Origin: Rhizobium sp. Q54
GTDB taxonomy: Bacteria > Pseudomonadota > Alphaproteobacteria > Rhizobiales > Aestuariivirgaceae
Reading direction: 5' to 3'
DNA: 47,835 nt
Assembly: GCA_945889445.1 (NCBI GenBank)
Contig: CAMDBX010000021.1
Coordinates: 1-47,835, forward strand
Position 1 is the stretch's first letter, and the number at the start of each line of letters is the position of its first letter. The translations under genes and the position numbers were made by a program. The notes under the pieces are model-generated. The model was not told the DNA's origin and made no database searches. It saw only the letters and a program-made list of their open reading frames with translations. Of the stretch, positions 26,215 to 34,456 are shown one piece after another.

Positions 26215-27504
26215 ATGGCTCATATCGTTGTTCTCGGTGCCGGATTGGGCGGCACCCTCATGGCCTATGAGATGAAGGACCAGCTTCGCCCCGGCGACAC
26301 GCTGACCGTCGTCACCAAGGACCCGAAATACCATTTCTTGCCGTCCAACCCGTGGGTTGCCGTGGGCTGGAGAACGCCGGGCGACATCGAGGTGGATCTC
26401 GCCCCGGTGTTCGCCAAGAAGGGCATCGCCTTCAAGCCCGTTGCCGCAACCAAGCTCCACCCGGAAAGCAATACGCTGGACCTCGCGGACGGCACCTCCA
26501 TCACCTACGACTATCTCGTCAACGCAACAGGCCCGGAATTGGCCTTCGACGAGATCGAGGGGCTGGGGCCGGAGGGCAACACCCAGTCGGTTTGCCACGT
26601 CTCGCATGCGATCAGGGCGCATGAGGGCTTCGAAGCCTTCTGCAAGAACCCCGGGCCCATCATCGTCGGCGCGGTGCAGGGTGCCTCCTGCTTCGGCCCG
26701 GCCTACGAATTCCTGTTCATCCTCGAAACCGAGCTGCGCCGCCGCAAGATCCGCGACCGCGTGCCGATGACCTTCGTCACCGCCGAGCCCTATGTCGGGC
26801 ACCTGGGGCTGGACGGCGTGGGCGACACCAAGGGCCTGCTCGAAAGCGAAATGCGCGCAAAGCACGTCAAGTGGGTGACGAGTGCCCGCGTCAAGAAGGT
26901 CGAACCCGGCGTGATGACGGTCGAGGAAGTGGGTGATGACGGCGCGGTGAAGGCCACGAAGGAACTGCCCTTCGGCTTCTCCATGATGCTGCCGGCCTTC
27001 CGCGGCATCCCGGCGATGCGCGGCATCGAGGGGCTGTCCAACCCGCGTGGCTTCACGCTGATCGACAAGTTCCAGCGCAATCCGAAATACCGGAACATCT
27101 TCGCCGTCGGCGTCTGCGTGGCCATTCCGCCCACGGGTCCCACGCCCGTCCCCTGCGGCGTGCCCAAGACCGGGTTCATGATCGAGTCGATGGTGACCGC
27201 CACAGCCCACAACATCGGTCGCCTGCTGCGCGGCGAGGAGCCGCGTGAGCAGGCGACCTGGAATGCCGTTTGCCTTGCCGACTTCGGAGACTCAGGCGTG
27301 GCTTTCGTCGCCCAGCCACAGATCCCGCCGCGCAACGTCAACTGGTCGTCGTCCGGCAAGTGGGTGCATGGCGCCAAGATCGGCTTCGAGAAATACTTCC
27401 TGCGCAAGATCAGGAAGGGCACCAGCGAAACCTTCTACGAAAAGCTCGCCCTCGACGTGCTGGGTATCGCCAAGCTGAAGCAGACGGTCGAGGTGACGAA
27501 CTGA
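26215..27504 (+). CDS. sqr: Sulfide:quinone oxidoreductase (type I-like)
   Basis: Membrane-associated FAD enzyme that oxidises sulfide to polysulfide or zero-valent sulfur and reduces quinone. 429 residues. The N-terminal dinucleotide fold starts IVVLGAGLGG. The three redox cysteines are at 127 (SVCHVS), 159 (GASCFGPAYE) and 353 (WNAVCLADFGD), the same numbers as in the Rhodobacter capsulatus enzyme. The quinone and FAD segment PKTGFMIESM and the amphipathic C-terminal helices (FEKYFLRKI) are present. The ATG at 26215 follows GGGAG; the GTG at 26200 lies before that site and is rejected. Last gene of the RND operon, which gives the whole cluster its sulfur context. Confidence 0.92.
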   Translation: MAHIVVLGAGLGGTLMAYEMKDQLRPGDTLTVVTKDPKYHFLPSNPWVAVGWRTPGDIEVDLAPVFAKKGIAFKPVAATKLHPESNTLDLADGTSITYDYLVNATGPELAFDEIEGLGPEGNTQSVCHVSHAIRAHEGFEAFCKNPGPIIVGAVQGASCFGPAYEFLFILETELRRRKIRDRVPMTFVTAEPYVGHLGLDGVGDTKGLLESEMRAKHVKWVTSARVKKVEPGVMTVEEVGDDGAVKATKELPFGFSMMLPAFRGIPAMRGIEGLSNPRGFTLIDKFQRNPKYRNIFAVGVCVAIPPTGPTPVPCGVPKTGFMIESMVTATAHNIGRLLRGEEPREQATWNAVCLADFGDSGVAFVAQPQIPPRNVNWSSSGKWVHGAKIGFEKYFLRKIRKGTSETFYEKLALDVLGIAKLKQTVEVTN

Positions 27505-27571
27505 TGCCCCAGCGCGTCTCCCCCCGGCGGGGGCGAAGCCAGACCGGAACAGAAACCACTTGCGTCACCCC

Positions 27572-27597
27572 CTCATCCCGGCGAAAGCCGGGGTGAG
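27572..27597. repeat. Short intergenic palindrome
   Basis: CTCA-T-CCCGGC, loop GAAA, GCCGGG-G-TGAG. This belongs to the widespread CCCGGCGAAAGCCGGG type of intergenic hairpin; a diverged relative is at 41151-41170. It separates sqr from the next gene. Confidence 0.7.
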
Positions 27598-27610
27598 CGG
27601 GAGTGTTGCA

Positions 27611-28735
27611 GTGGCAGACGTCAAGATCATCGGAGCAGGCCCGGCGGGCCTCATGGCGGCAGAAGTGCTGGCCACGGCAGGCCACAAGGTCACCATCCAC
27701 GACCACATGCCAGCCCCTGCCCGCAAGTTCCTGCTGGCCGGGCGCGGCGGGTTGAACCTCACGCACTCCGAACCGCTCGACACCTTCCTTGAGCGCTATG
27801 GCGAGGCGCAGGCCTTCCTCGCGCCCGCCATCCGTGCCTTCCCGCCCGACGCGCTCATCGGCTGGGCCAATGGCCTCGGCATCGAAACATTCGTGGGCTC
27901 CTCGGGCCGCGTCTTCCCGAAGCAGATGAAGGCCTCGCCGCTCCTGCGCGCGTGGTTGCGCCGCCTCGATTCCCTCGGCGTCACGCTCGTGGCCCGCTCG
28001 CAATGGCAGGGCTTCGACGGAACGCCCACGATCCTGGCACTCGGCGGCGCCAGCTGGCCTCATCTCGGTTCGGATGCCGCATGGCTGCCGATCTTCGCCG
28101 AGAAGGGCATCGTGGTGAACCCCTTCAAGCCCGCCAACAGTCGTTTCCTCGTCCACTGGTCGCCCGTCTTCCGCAGCAAGTTCGCGGGCACCCCCGTCAA
28201 GAACATCGCCCTCACCTATGCCGGAAAGCGCGTGCGCGGCGAGTTGATGATCTCGCAGGAAGGGATCGAGGGCGGCGCCATCTATGCAATCTCCAAGGGC
28301 CTGCGCGAGAAGCCCGGCCACCCGCTGGTCATCGACTTCCGCCCCGACGTGAGCGAGGAGGTGCTGGCCCAGCGCCTGACCCGCCCCCGCGGCAAGGACA
28401 CCTTGTCGAACTATCTCCGCAAGGTTGCGGGTCTCTCGCCCGTCGCCATCAACCTGCTGCGCGAGACGGGAACCGCGCCCGACGCGAAGGGCATCAAGGC
28501 CATGGAGCTGAAGCTCGAACGCCCCGCCGGCATCACGCGGGCCATCTCGTCGGCGGGTGGTGTCGCACGGGAAGAGCTGGACGAGGGCTTCCAGCTCCGC
28601 AGGGTGCCCCTCACCTATTGCGTGGGCGAGATGCTGGACTGGGAGGCGCCCACCGGCGGCTACCTGCTGCAGGCCTGCTTCTCCACCGGCGTCACGGCGG
28701 CGCGCCATCTTGCCTCGGTGCTCGAAAAGGGCTGA
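27611..28735 (+). CDS. HI0933-like FAD-dependent flavoprotein (TIGR03862 type)
   Basis: 374 residues. The Rossmann motif KIIGAGPAGLMAAE is at the N-terminus, then the family signature PARKFLLAGRGGLNLTHSE (about residues 35-53), a middle domain, and the C-terminal FAD segment SSAGGVAREEL with PTGGYLLQACFSTG. The biochemical role of this subfamily is not established; related proteins are flavin reductases. GTG at 27611 with GGGAG eight bases upstream is the best start; the frame is open through the repeat at 27572 but that part is not protein-like. First of four closely packed redox genes. Confidence 0.85.
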   Translation: MADVKIIGAGPAGLMAAEVLATAGHKVTIHDHMPAPARKFLLAGRGGLNLTHSEPLDTFLERYGEAQAFLAPAIRAFPPDALIGWANGLGIETFVGSSGRVFPKQMKASPLLRAWLRRLDSLGVTLVARSQWQGFDGTPTILALGGASWPHLGSDAAWLPIFAEKGIVVNPFKPANSRFLVHWSPVFRSKFAGTPVKNIALTYAGKRVRGELMISQEGIEGGAIYAISKGLREKPGHPLVIDFRPDVSEEVLAQRLTRPRGKDTLSNYLRKVAGLSPVAINLLRETGTAPDAKGIKAMELKLERPAGITRAISSAGGVAREELDEGFQLRRVPLTYCVGEMLDWEAPTGGYLLQACFSTGVTAARHLASVLEKG

Positions 28736-28744
28736 ACTCCGCTC

Positions 28745-29518
28745 ATGGAACTCGATCTCAGAAACAAGACGGCGCTGGTCTGCGGCTCCAGCCAGGGCCT
28801 AGGCTTCGCCATCGCCGAAGCGCTCGCCCATGAAGGCTGCAAGGTGGGGCTGCTCGCCCGCAACGCCACCAAGCTCGACGCCCATGTCCGCAATTTCGGC
28901 GCCCATGGCCTCGAGGCGCAAGCGCTGCCCGCCGACATGGGCGACTGGGCCTCGCTCGAGGTGGCGCTACAGCGCTTCGGCATGCCGGACATCCTCGTCA
29001 ACAATTCCGGCGGCCCGCCGCCCGTCGATGTCACCAGGGTCGATCCCGATCTGTGGCGCAGCCAGTTCGAAGCCATGGTGCTGAACCAGATGCGCCTCAC
29101 GCAAGCCGTGCTGCCGCACATGCGAAGCCAGCGCTTCGGCCGCATCCTGTCGGTGGCGTCCACCTCCATCGTCGAGCCCTTCGCCAGCCTCGCCATCTCG
29201 AACTCGCTGCGCGCCGCGCTGGCGGGCTGGATGAAGACCTTGTCAGGACAGGTCGCCGCCGATGGCGTCACCGTCAACATGCTGCTGCCGGGCAGCTTCG
29301 CCACCGAGCGCATCGACAGTCTGAACACGCGCGAGGCCACGGCGCGCGGCGTGGCTGTGGCGCAGGTCGTCTCGGAGTCATCCGCCGAAATCCCGGTGGG
29401 CCGCTATGGCGAGCCGAAGGAATTCGCCGCCGTCGCCGCCTTCCTCGCCAGCCCGAAGGCGTCCTATGTCACCGGGCAGATGATCCGCATCGACGGCGGA
29501 GCAACGAAATCCATATGA
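28745..29518 (+). CDS. SDR family oxidoreductase with altered active site
   Basis: 257 residues with the NAD(P) motif GSSQGLG (about 13-19) and the structural NNSGG. The active-site Ser is in SVASTSI. Where most SDRs have Tyr-x-x-x-Lys the sequence reads ISNSLRAAL, so both the Tyr and the Lys appear to be replaced. Such SN..R members form a recognised minority group of unknown substrate. It begins 9 bases after the flavoprotein and overlaps the FAD-linked oxidase by ATGA, so it is part of one operon. Confidence 0.85.
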   Translation: MELDLRNKTALVCGSSQGLGFAIAEALAHEGCKVGLLARNATKLDAHVRNFGAHGLEAQALPADMGDWASLEVALQRFGMPDILVNNSGGPPPVDVTRVDPDLWRSQFEAMVLNQMRLTQAVLPHMRSQRFGRILSVASTSIVEPFASLAISNSLRAALAGWMKTLSGQVAADGVTVNMLLPGSFATERIDSLNTREATARGVAVAQVVSESSAEIPVGRYGEPKEFAAVAAFLASPKASYVTGQMIRIDGGATKSI

Positions 29519-30864
29519 GCCTGCTCGACGAGCTTCGCGCGGCCCTCGGCCACAGTGCCGTGCTCGAAGGCGAGGCGATGGGCGCCAGGCCCGGCTCCGA
29601 CATGAGCCTCACCGGCATGTCTCTGCCGCGCGCCCTCATCCGCCCGCGCAGCACAGAGGACGTCGCCACGGCGCTCAAGCTCTGCAATGAGGCGCGCGTC
29701 CCCGTCATCGCGCAGGGCGGCATGACCGGCCTGGCAGGCGGCGCCAATCCCACCGGAAACGAGATCGCCATCAGTCTCGAACGGGTCCGCGGCATCGAGG
29801 AGGTCGACGTTGCCTCCGCCACCATGGTGGTGAAGGCCGGAACGCCACTGGAAGAGTGCCAGCGCGCCGCGGCGGACGCCGGCCTGTTCCTCGCCCTTGA
29901 CTTGGGGTCCCGCGGCTCCTGCACCATCGGCGGCAATCTGTCGACCAACGCCGGCGGCATCCGCGTCATTCGCTACGGCATGGCGCGCGAGCAGGTGCTG
30001 GGGCTCGAAGCAGTTCTGGCCGATGGCACCATCGTCTCCTCCATGAACCGCATGCTGAAGAACAACGCGGGCTATGACCTGAAGCACCTGTTCATCGGCT
30101 CGGAGGGCACGCTCGGCCTCATCACCCGTGCCGTGCTGCGGCTGCACCCGCCGCCGGGCGAGATCACCACCTCGCTGTGCGCGGTGGCGAGCTACGAGAA
30201 GGTCGTGGCCCTGCTCCGCGCCGCGCAATCATCGCTCGGCGGCATCGTTGCCTTCGAGGCGATGTGGCGCGACTATTTCGCGTTCAACGCCGATGCGCTG
30301 AAGCTCCGCTTCTTCGCGGCCGATCACCCCTATTGGGTGATCGTCGAAAGCACCATGGGTGTGGAAACCATCGAGGCTTTCCTCGCGCAGGCGCTGGAGG
30401 ACGGCCTCATCAGCGATGCGCTCGTCGCCCGCTCGCATGCGCAGGCGCGCGAGATGTGGTCAGTGCGCGACGGCTATCCGATCGAGGCGCTGCCAAACCT
30501 GCTGAACTTCGACGTGAGCCTGCCCATCGGTCACATCGGCGACTATGCCGAGGTTTGCACTGCCGCCCTGAAGCAGCGCTGGCCCGATGCCCATGTCTCC
30601 TTCTACGGCCATGTGGGCGACTCCAATGTCCACATCTGCGTGTCCACCCTCTATGGGCCGGGCGAGGACATGCATTCGGTGGACGACATCGTCTATGGCG
30701 TGCTCGGCCGCTACCACGGTTCGATCTCGGCCGAACATGGCATCGGCACGCTGAAGCGGCCCTATCTCCACCTTTCGCGCTCAGCCGCCGAACTCGCCCT
30801 CATGCAGCGTCTCAAGCAGACGCTCGATCCCCATGGCATCCTCAACCCCGGCAAGGTGATCTGA
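29515..30864 (+). CDS. FAD-binding oxidoreductase, GlcD / D-2-hydroxyacid dehydrogenase type
   Basis: 449 residues. The PCMH-type FAD domain (RPRSTEDVATALKL, IAQGGMTGLAGGANP, LGSRGSCTIGGNLSTNAGG) is followed by the FAD-oxidase C domain with the metal/His region GHVGDSNVHICV and the end EHGIGTLKRPYL. Relatives oxidise glycolate, D-lactate or D-2-hydroxyglutarate and pass electrons to quinone or ETF. The start at 29515 is in the ATGA overlap with the SDR gene; the frame is open far upstream through the SDR gene and that extension is a shadow. The next gene starts two bases after its stop. Confidence 0.9.
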   Translation: MSLLDELRAALGHSAVLEGEAMGARPGSDMSLTGMSLPRALIRPRSTEDVATALKLCNEARVPVIAQGGMTGLAGGANPTGNEIAISLERVRGIEEVDVASATMVVKAGTPLEECQRAAADAGLFLALDLGSRGSCTIGGNLSTNAGGIRVIRYGMAREQVLGLEAVLADGTIVSSMNRMLKNNAGYDLKHLFIGSEGTLGLITRAVLRLHPPPGEITTSLCAVASYEKVVALLRAAQSSLGGIVAFEAMWRDYFAFNADALKLRFFAADHPYWVIVESTMGVETIEAFLAQALEDGLISDALVARSHAQAREMWSVRDGYPIEALPNLLNFDVSLPIGHIGDYAEVCTAALKQRWPDAHVSFYGHVGDSNVHICVSTLYGPGEDMHSVDDIVYGVLGRYHGSISAEHGIGTLKRPYLHLSRSAAELALMQRLKQTLDPHGILNPGKVI

Positions 30865-30865
30865 A

Positions 30866-31465
30866 TTGCTGGGGCGGCTCATCGACTCGCACTGGGCCTT
30901 CCGGCTGCTGCTGGCGCTGCCGGCCATCGGCATGCTCGCCACCTTCGCGCGCCTTCACAGCTGGGGCCTGCTCACCGACCAGTCGGGCGAGTGGGCGGTG
31001 CGCATGCTGATCCTCACGCTCGCGGTGTCACCGCTCCGGCTGGTGATGAAGCAGTTGCACATGGGCCCGCACTGGCCAATGTGGTTGATGAAGCGCCGCC
31101 GGGATCTCGGCATGGCAACATTCCTTTACGCGAGCCTCCACCTCGGCACCTATCTGGTGCACCAGTCCAATTTCCACGTCGTGCTGTTTGACATCAAGAC
31201 GCTGGCCTACGCCACGGGTTGGGTCGGATTCGCCATGCTGCTGGCGCTAGCGTTCACCAGCAATGATGCGAGCGTGCATTGGCTGGGCACGTGGTGGAAG
31301 CCGCTGCAACGGCTTGTCTACGTCTCGGCCATCGCCATCTTCCTGCACTGGTACCTGATCCGCCTCGACCATGACGGCCTGTGGTTGCACCTCGCACCGC
31401 TGGCGGTGCTGGAGGGATACCGGCTGCTCTACAACTTCGCGCGGCCTGCGGGGATGAAGCACTGA
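30866..31465 (+). CDS. MsrQ/YedZ-like haem b membrane protein (ferric reductase-like domain)
   Basis: 199 residues with about five to six membrane helices. His residues suited to haem ligation occur in LYASLHLGTYL, HQSNFH and FLHWYLIRLD. MsrQ feeds quinone electrons to periplasmic methionine sulfoxide reductase MsrP, but no msrP gene is in the window. A TTG start at 30866 is preferred, with AAGGTGAT from the end of the upstream gene as ribosome site. It is last in the flavoprotein / SDR / GlcD-like operon, so a partner other than MsrP is possible. Confidence 0.78.
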   Translation: MLGRLIDSHWAFRLLLALPAIGMLATFARLHSWGLLTDQSGEWAVRMLILTLAVSPLRLVMKQLHMGPHWPMWLMKRRRDLGMATFLYASLHLGTYLVHQSNFHVVLFDIKTLAYATGWVGFAMLLALAFTSNDASVHWLGTWWKPLQRLVYVSAIAIFLHWYLIRLDHDGLWLHLAPLAVLEGYRLLYNFARPAGMKH

Positions 31466-31483
31466 TTTGGATGGCGTCATCCC

Positions 31484-33100
31484 CTACCGCGCATCCTCGA
31501 GAATGATCTCCGCACCGCGCCACCCCACCATCATGGCGGGCGCATTGGTGTTACCCGCAATCAGGTTGGGGAACACGGAGGCGTCGCACACCCGCAGCCC
31601 CTCAACGCCATGCACGCGCAGGCGCGAGTCGACCACCGAGGTCGCTGCGTCCGGCCCCATGCGGCAGGTGCAGGAGTGGTGGTAGACGGTGCCGCTGCGT
31701 TGCCGGAAGTCGTTGATCATCGCGTCGTCGGTGCTGATTTCGGGCCCGGGGCGCAGCTCTTCGGCCATCAGACCCTTCAGCGGCTCCTGTGCTGCGATCT
31801 TGCGCAGGAACTTCACCGCCGCCAGCATCTCTTCCACGTCGGAATTGGTGCCATAGGCGTTGAACGAGATCTTCGGATGCACCAGCGGGTCCGGCGACTT
31901 GATCATGACCTCGCCGGTGCTCGTCGGCCGGCAGTTGGAAAGGCCCAATGACAGGCCGGAGAACGGGTCAGGGTTGAGGATCGGCCGCTCACCCGCCTTG
32001 GGAAGCAATGTCGAGAAAGCCTGCATGTAGAGCTGCATGTTGGGCCTCGTCATCTCCGGGTGCGTGCGGAAGAATCCGCCACCCTGATTGATCGAGAGCG
32101 AAAGTGGACCCTTGCGCGTGAGAACATATTGCAGCCCGGCCTTGAGCTTGCCCCACCAGGGGCGCAATTCGTCATTCAGCGTCGGCACCTTCATGCGCCA
32201 GGTGTAGTTGATGCCGTGGTGGTCCTGCATGCGAGCGCCCACATTGGCATTGTCGTGCACGAGCGGAAGGCCCAATGACTGCAGCAGTGCACCGGGCCCG
32301 ACGCCGGACAGCTGAAGCAGTTGCGGCGAGTTGATGGCGCCGCCCGCGAGGATCACCTCGCGCCCGCGCGCATCGAGCTTCATGCCCCGCTGCTCATAGG
32401 CAACACCCACCGCGCGCTTGCCCTCGAACAGGATCTTTGTCACTTGCGCGTGCGTCTCGACCAGCAGGTTCTTGCGCTTCATCGCTGGGTGCAGGAAGCC
32501 GCGCGCCGCCGAATTGCGGATGCCATTCTTGATGGTGAACTGGTAGAGGCCCGCACCCTCCTGCTCCGCCCCGTTGAAGTCCGGGGTGAAAGGCAATCCC
32601 GCCTTCTCCGCCGCCTCGAGATAGGGCTTGCACAAGGGATGCGCCTGCGAGCCGAGGTCGGTGATGGTCAGCGGTCCGCCGCGGCCGCGCAAGGCGGGGT
32701 CGCCCGCCGCATAGTCTTCGATCTTCCGGTAGGTGGCCAGCACCTCGTCCCAGCCCCAGCCGACATTGCCGGCAGCGCGCCAGTCCTCATAGTCCTGGCG
32801 GTGGCCGCGGATATAGACCATGGCATTGATCGAGGATGAGCCACCCAGCAGCTTGCCCCGCGGGTAGAAGTCGCTCTGGCCGTTGAGGCCGGGGTCGGGC
32901 TCGGCCTTGTACATCCAGTTGACCGACTTGTCGTAGAAGGTCTTGCCATAGCCAAGCGGCATCTGAACGTAGAAGCGCCAGTCGGTGCCGCCCGCTTCCA
33001 GCAGCAGCACGCGGTGCTTGCCGCTGGCCGTCAGCCGGTCGGCCAGCACCGATCCGGCCGAGCCGGAGCCCACGATGATGTAGTCGAAAATCTCTGTCAC
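31484..33100 (-). CDS. GMC family oxidoreductase (choline dehydrogenase-like)
   Basis: 538 residues, FAD-dependent alcohol or sugar oxidoreductase. N-terminal FDYIIVGSGSAGSVLADRL (dinucleotide fold) is followed by LLLEAGG and the GMC signature GGSSSINAMVYIRGH near residue 85. The catalytic His pair region near the C-terminus is YHHSCTCRMG. The start is GTG (MTEIFDY) without a clear Shine-Dalgarno. BetA, alkane-alcohol and sugar-acid dehydrogenases share this architecture, so the substrate is open. Divergent from the enolase-superfamily gene with a 150-base shared promoter; convergent with the MsrQ-like gene. Confidence 0.9.
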   Translation of the reverse strand: MTEIFDYIIVGSGSAGSVLADRLTASGKHRVLLLEAGGTDWRFYVQMPLGYGKTFYDKSVNWMYKAEPDPGLNGQSDFYPRGKLLGGSSSINAMVYIRGHRQDYEDWRAAGNVGWGWDEVLATYRKIEDYAAGDPALRGRGGPLTITDLGSQAHPLCKPYLEAAEKAGLPFTPDFNGAEQEGAGLYQFTIKNGIRNSAARGFLHPAMKRKNLLVETHAQVTKILFEGKRAVGVAYEQRGMKLDARGREVILAGGAINSPQLLQLSGVGPGALLQSLGLPLVHDNANVGARMQDHHGINYTWRMKVPTLNDELRPWWGKLKAGLQYVLTRKGPLSLSINQGGGFFRTHPEMTRPNMQLYMQAFSTLLPKAGERPILNPDPFSGLSLGLSNCRPTSTGEVMIKSPDPLVHPKISFNAYGTNSDVEEMLAAVKFLRKIAAQEPLKGLMAEELRPGPEISTDDAMINDFRQRSGTVYHHSCTCRMGPDAATSVVDSRLRVHGVEGLRVCDASVFPNLIAGNTNAPAMMVGWRGAEIILEDAR

Positions 33101-33250
33101 GATGAACCGTCACTGGTGAGTATCGCCCGCTTTTGCTCCGGTTCGGGCAATCAAAACAAGTATTTCCGCCTCACGACCGGTTAGAAATTTTCATCGCCCT
33201 GCCATCCCGTGACCTGCTAGAAGCGTGGCGTTTCGGGGAGGGCATGCGCC

Positions 33251-34453
33251 ATGAAAGTCAAGGACCTCAAAGTTTTCATCGTCGGCAATCCGCCGCCCTC
33301 CTGGGGCGGGCGCTATTTCATCTTCGTCAAGCTGACGACCGACAACGGCATCACCGGCATCGGCGAATGCTATTGCGACACCTTCGGCCCCAAGGCCATG
33401 ACGGCGATGATCGAGGACACCTTCTACCGCTACATCGAGGGCATGGACCCTTTCCACCTCGAGAGCATGTGGCGCAAGGTCTATGGCTCGGGCTTCTCCA
33501 TGCGGCCTGACATTTCGCTGATGGGTGTCCTCTCCGGCCTCGAGATCGCGCTGTGGGACATCAAGGGCAAGGCCGTCGGCAAGCCGGTCTATGAGTTGCT
33601 CGGCGGTCGCGTGCACGAGAAGCTTCGTTCCTACACCTACATCTACCCGGACATGTCCAAGGGCCAGGACGCGACCATCTTCTGGAATGCCGCGCAGTCG
33701 GCGGAGCGCGCGGCGCATTACGTGGAGCGCGGCTTTACCGGCATCAAGTTCGATCCGGCTGCCCCCTATTCCGCCTTCGACCCGCGCCAGCCGTCGCTCG
33801 AGTCGATGGAACTCTGCGTGAAGTTCTGCAAGCTCATCCGCGAGGCGGTGGGCACCAAGGCAGACCTGCTGTTCGGCACGCACGGCCAGTTCACGGCATC
33901 CGGCGCCATCCGCTTCGCCAAGAAGATCGAGCCCTATGATCCCCTGTGGTTCGAGGAGCCGACACCGCCGGACAAGCCCGAGGAGATGGCGCTCGTCGCG
34001 CGCGGCACCTCGATCCCGATTGCCACGGGTGAGCGTCTCACCACCAAGTATGAATTCGGCCGGGTGCTCGAGAACCGCGCGGCATCCATCCTGCAGATGG
34101 CGCTTGGCCGCGTCGGCGGCCTGATGGAGGCGAAGAAGATCGCCGGCATGGCCGAGACCTTCTATGCCCAGATCGCGCCGCATCTCTATGCGGGCCCGGT
34201 CGAGGGTGCGGCCAACATCCACTATGCCGCATCGCTCCCCAACTTCCTGATCCTCGAGTCGATCGAGGAATGGGGCGGCTTCCACGCGGAGCTGCTGAAG
34301 AAGCCCATCCTCTGGCAGGATGGCTACGTGATCCCGCCCACCGAGCCCGGCCTCGGCATCGAACTCAATGAAGAGGTGGCCGAAGCCCACCCCTATACCG
34401 GCACCAGCCTCCACCTCGAAATGACCAACCGCCCCCTGCGCAAGGAAGAATAG
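33251..34453 (+). CDS. Mandelate racemase / muconate lactonizing enzyme family protein
   Basis: 400-residue enolase-superfamily enzyme, likely a sugar-acid dehydratase or related lyase. The N-terminal capping domain (to about 125) ends in LEIALWDIKGKA. The barrel shows WFEEPTPPD (second metal Glu), ATGERL (third metal Glu) and the His/loop APHLYAGP. The position of the usual first metal Asp reads LFGTHGQF, without the Asp of DxN or DFHGR motifs. GGGGAGGG precedes the ATG. The next gene, a beta-hydroxyacid dehydrogenase, starts 3 bases after its stop. Confidence 0.88.
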   Translation: MKVKDLKVFIVGNPPPSWGGRYFIFVKLTTDNGITGIGECYCDTFGPKAMTAMIEDTFYRYIEGMDPFHLESMWRKVYGSGFSMRPDISLMGVLSGLEIALWDIKGKAVGKPVYELLGGRVHEKLRSYTYIYPDMSKGQDATIFWNAAQSAERAAHYVERGFTGIKFDPAAPYSAFDPRQPSLESMELCVKFCKLIREAVGTKADLLFGTHGQFTASGAIRFAKKIEPYDPLWFEEPTPPDKPEEMALVARGTSIPIATGERLTTKYEFGRVLENRAASILQMALGRVGGLMEAKKIAGMAETFYAQIAPHLYAGPVEGAANIHYAASLPNFLILESIEEWGGFHAELLKKPILWQDGYVIPPTEPGLGIELNEEVAEAHPYTGTSLHLEMTNRPLRKEE

Positions 34454-34456
34454 AAC

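Noticed and set aside
29053-29514. N-terminal extension of the GlcD-like oxidase
   Set aside because: It overlaps the SDR gene in another frame; the ATGA overlap at 29515 is the natural start.
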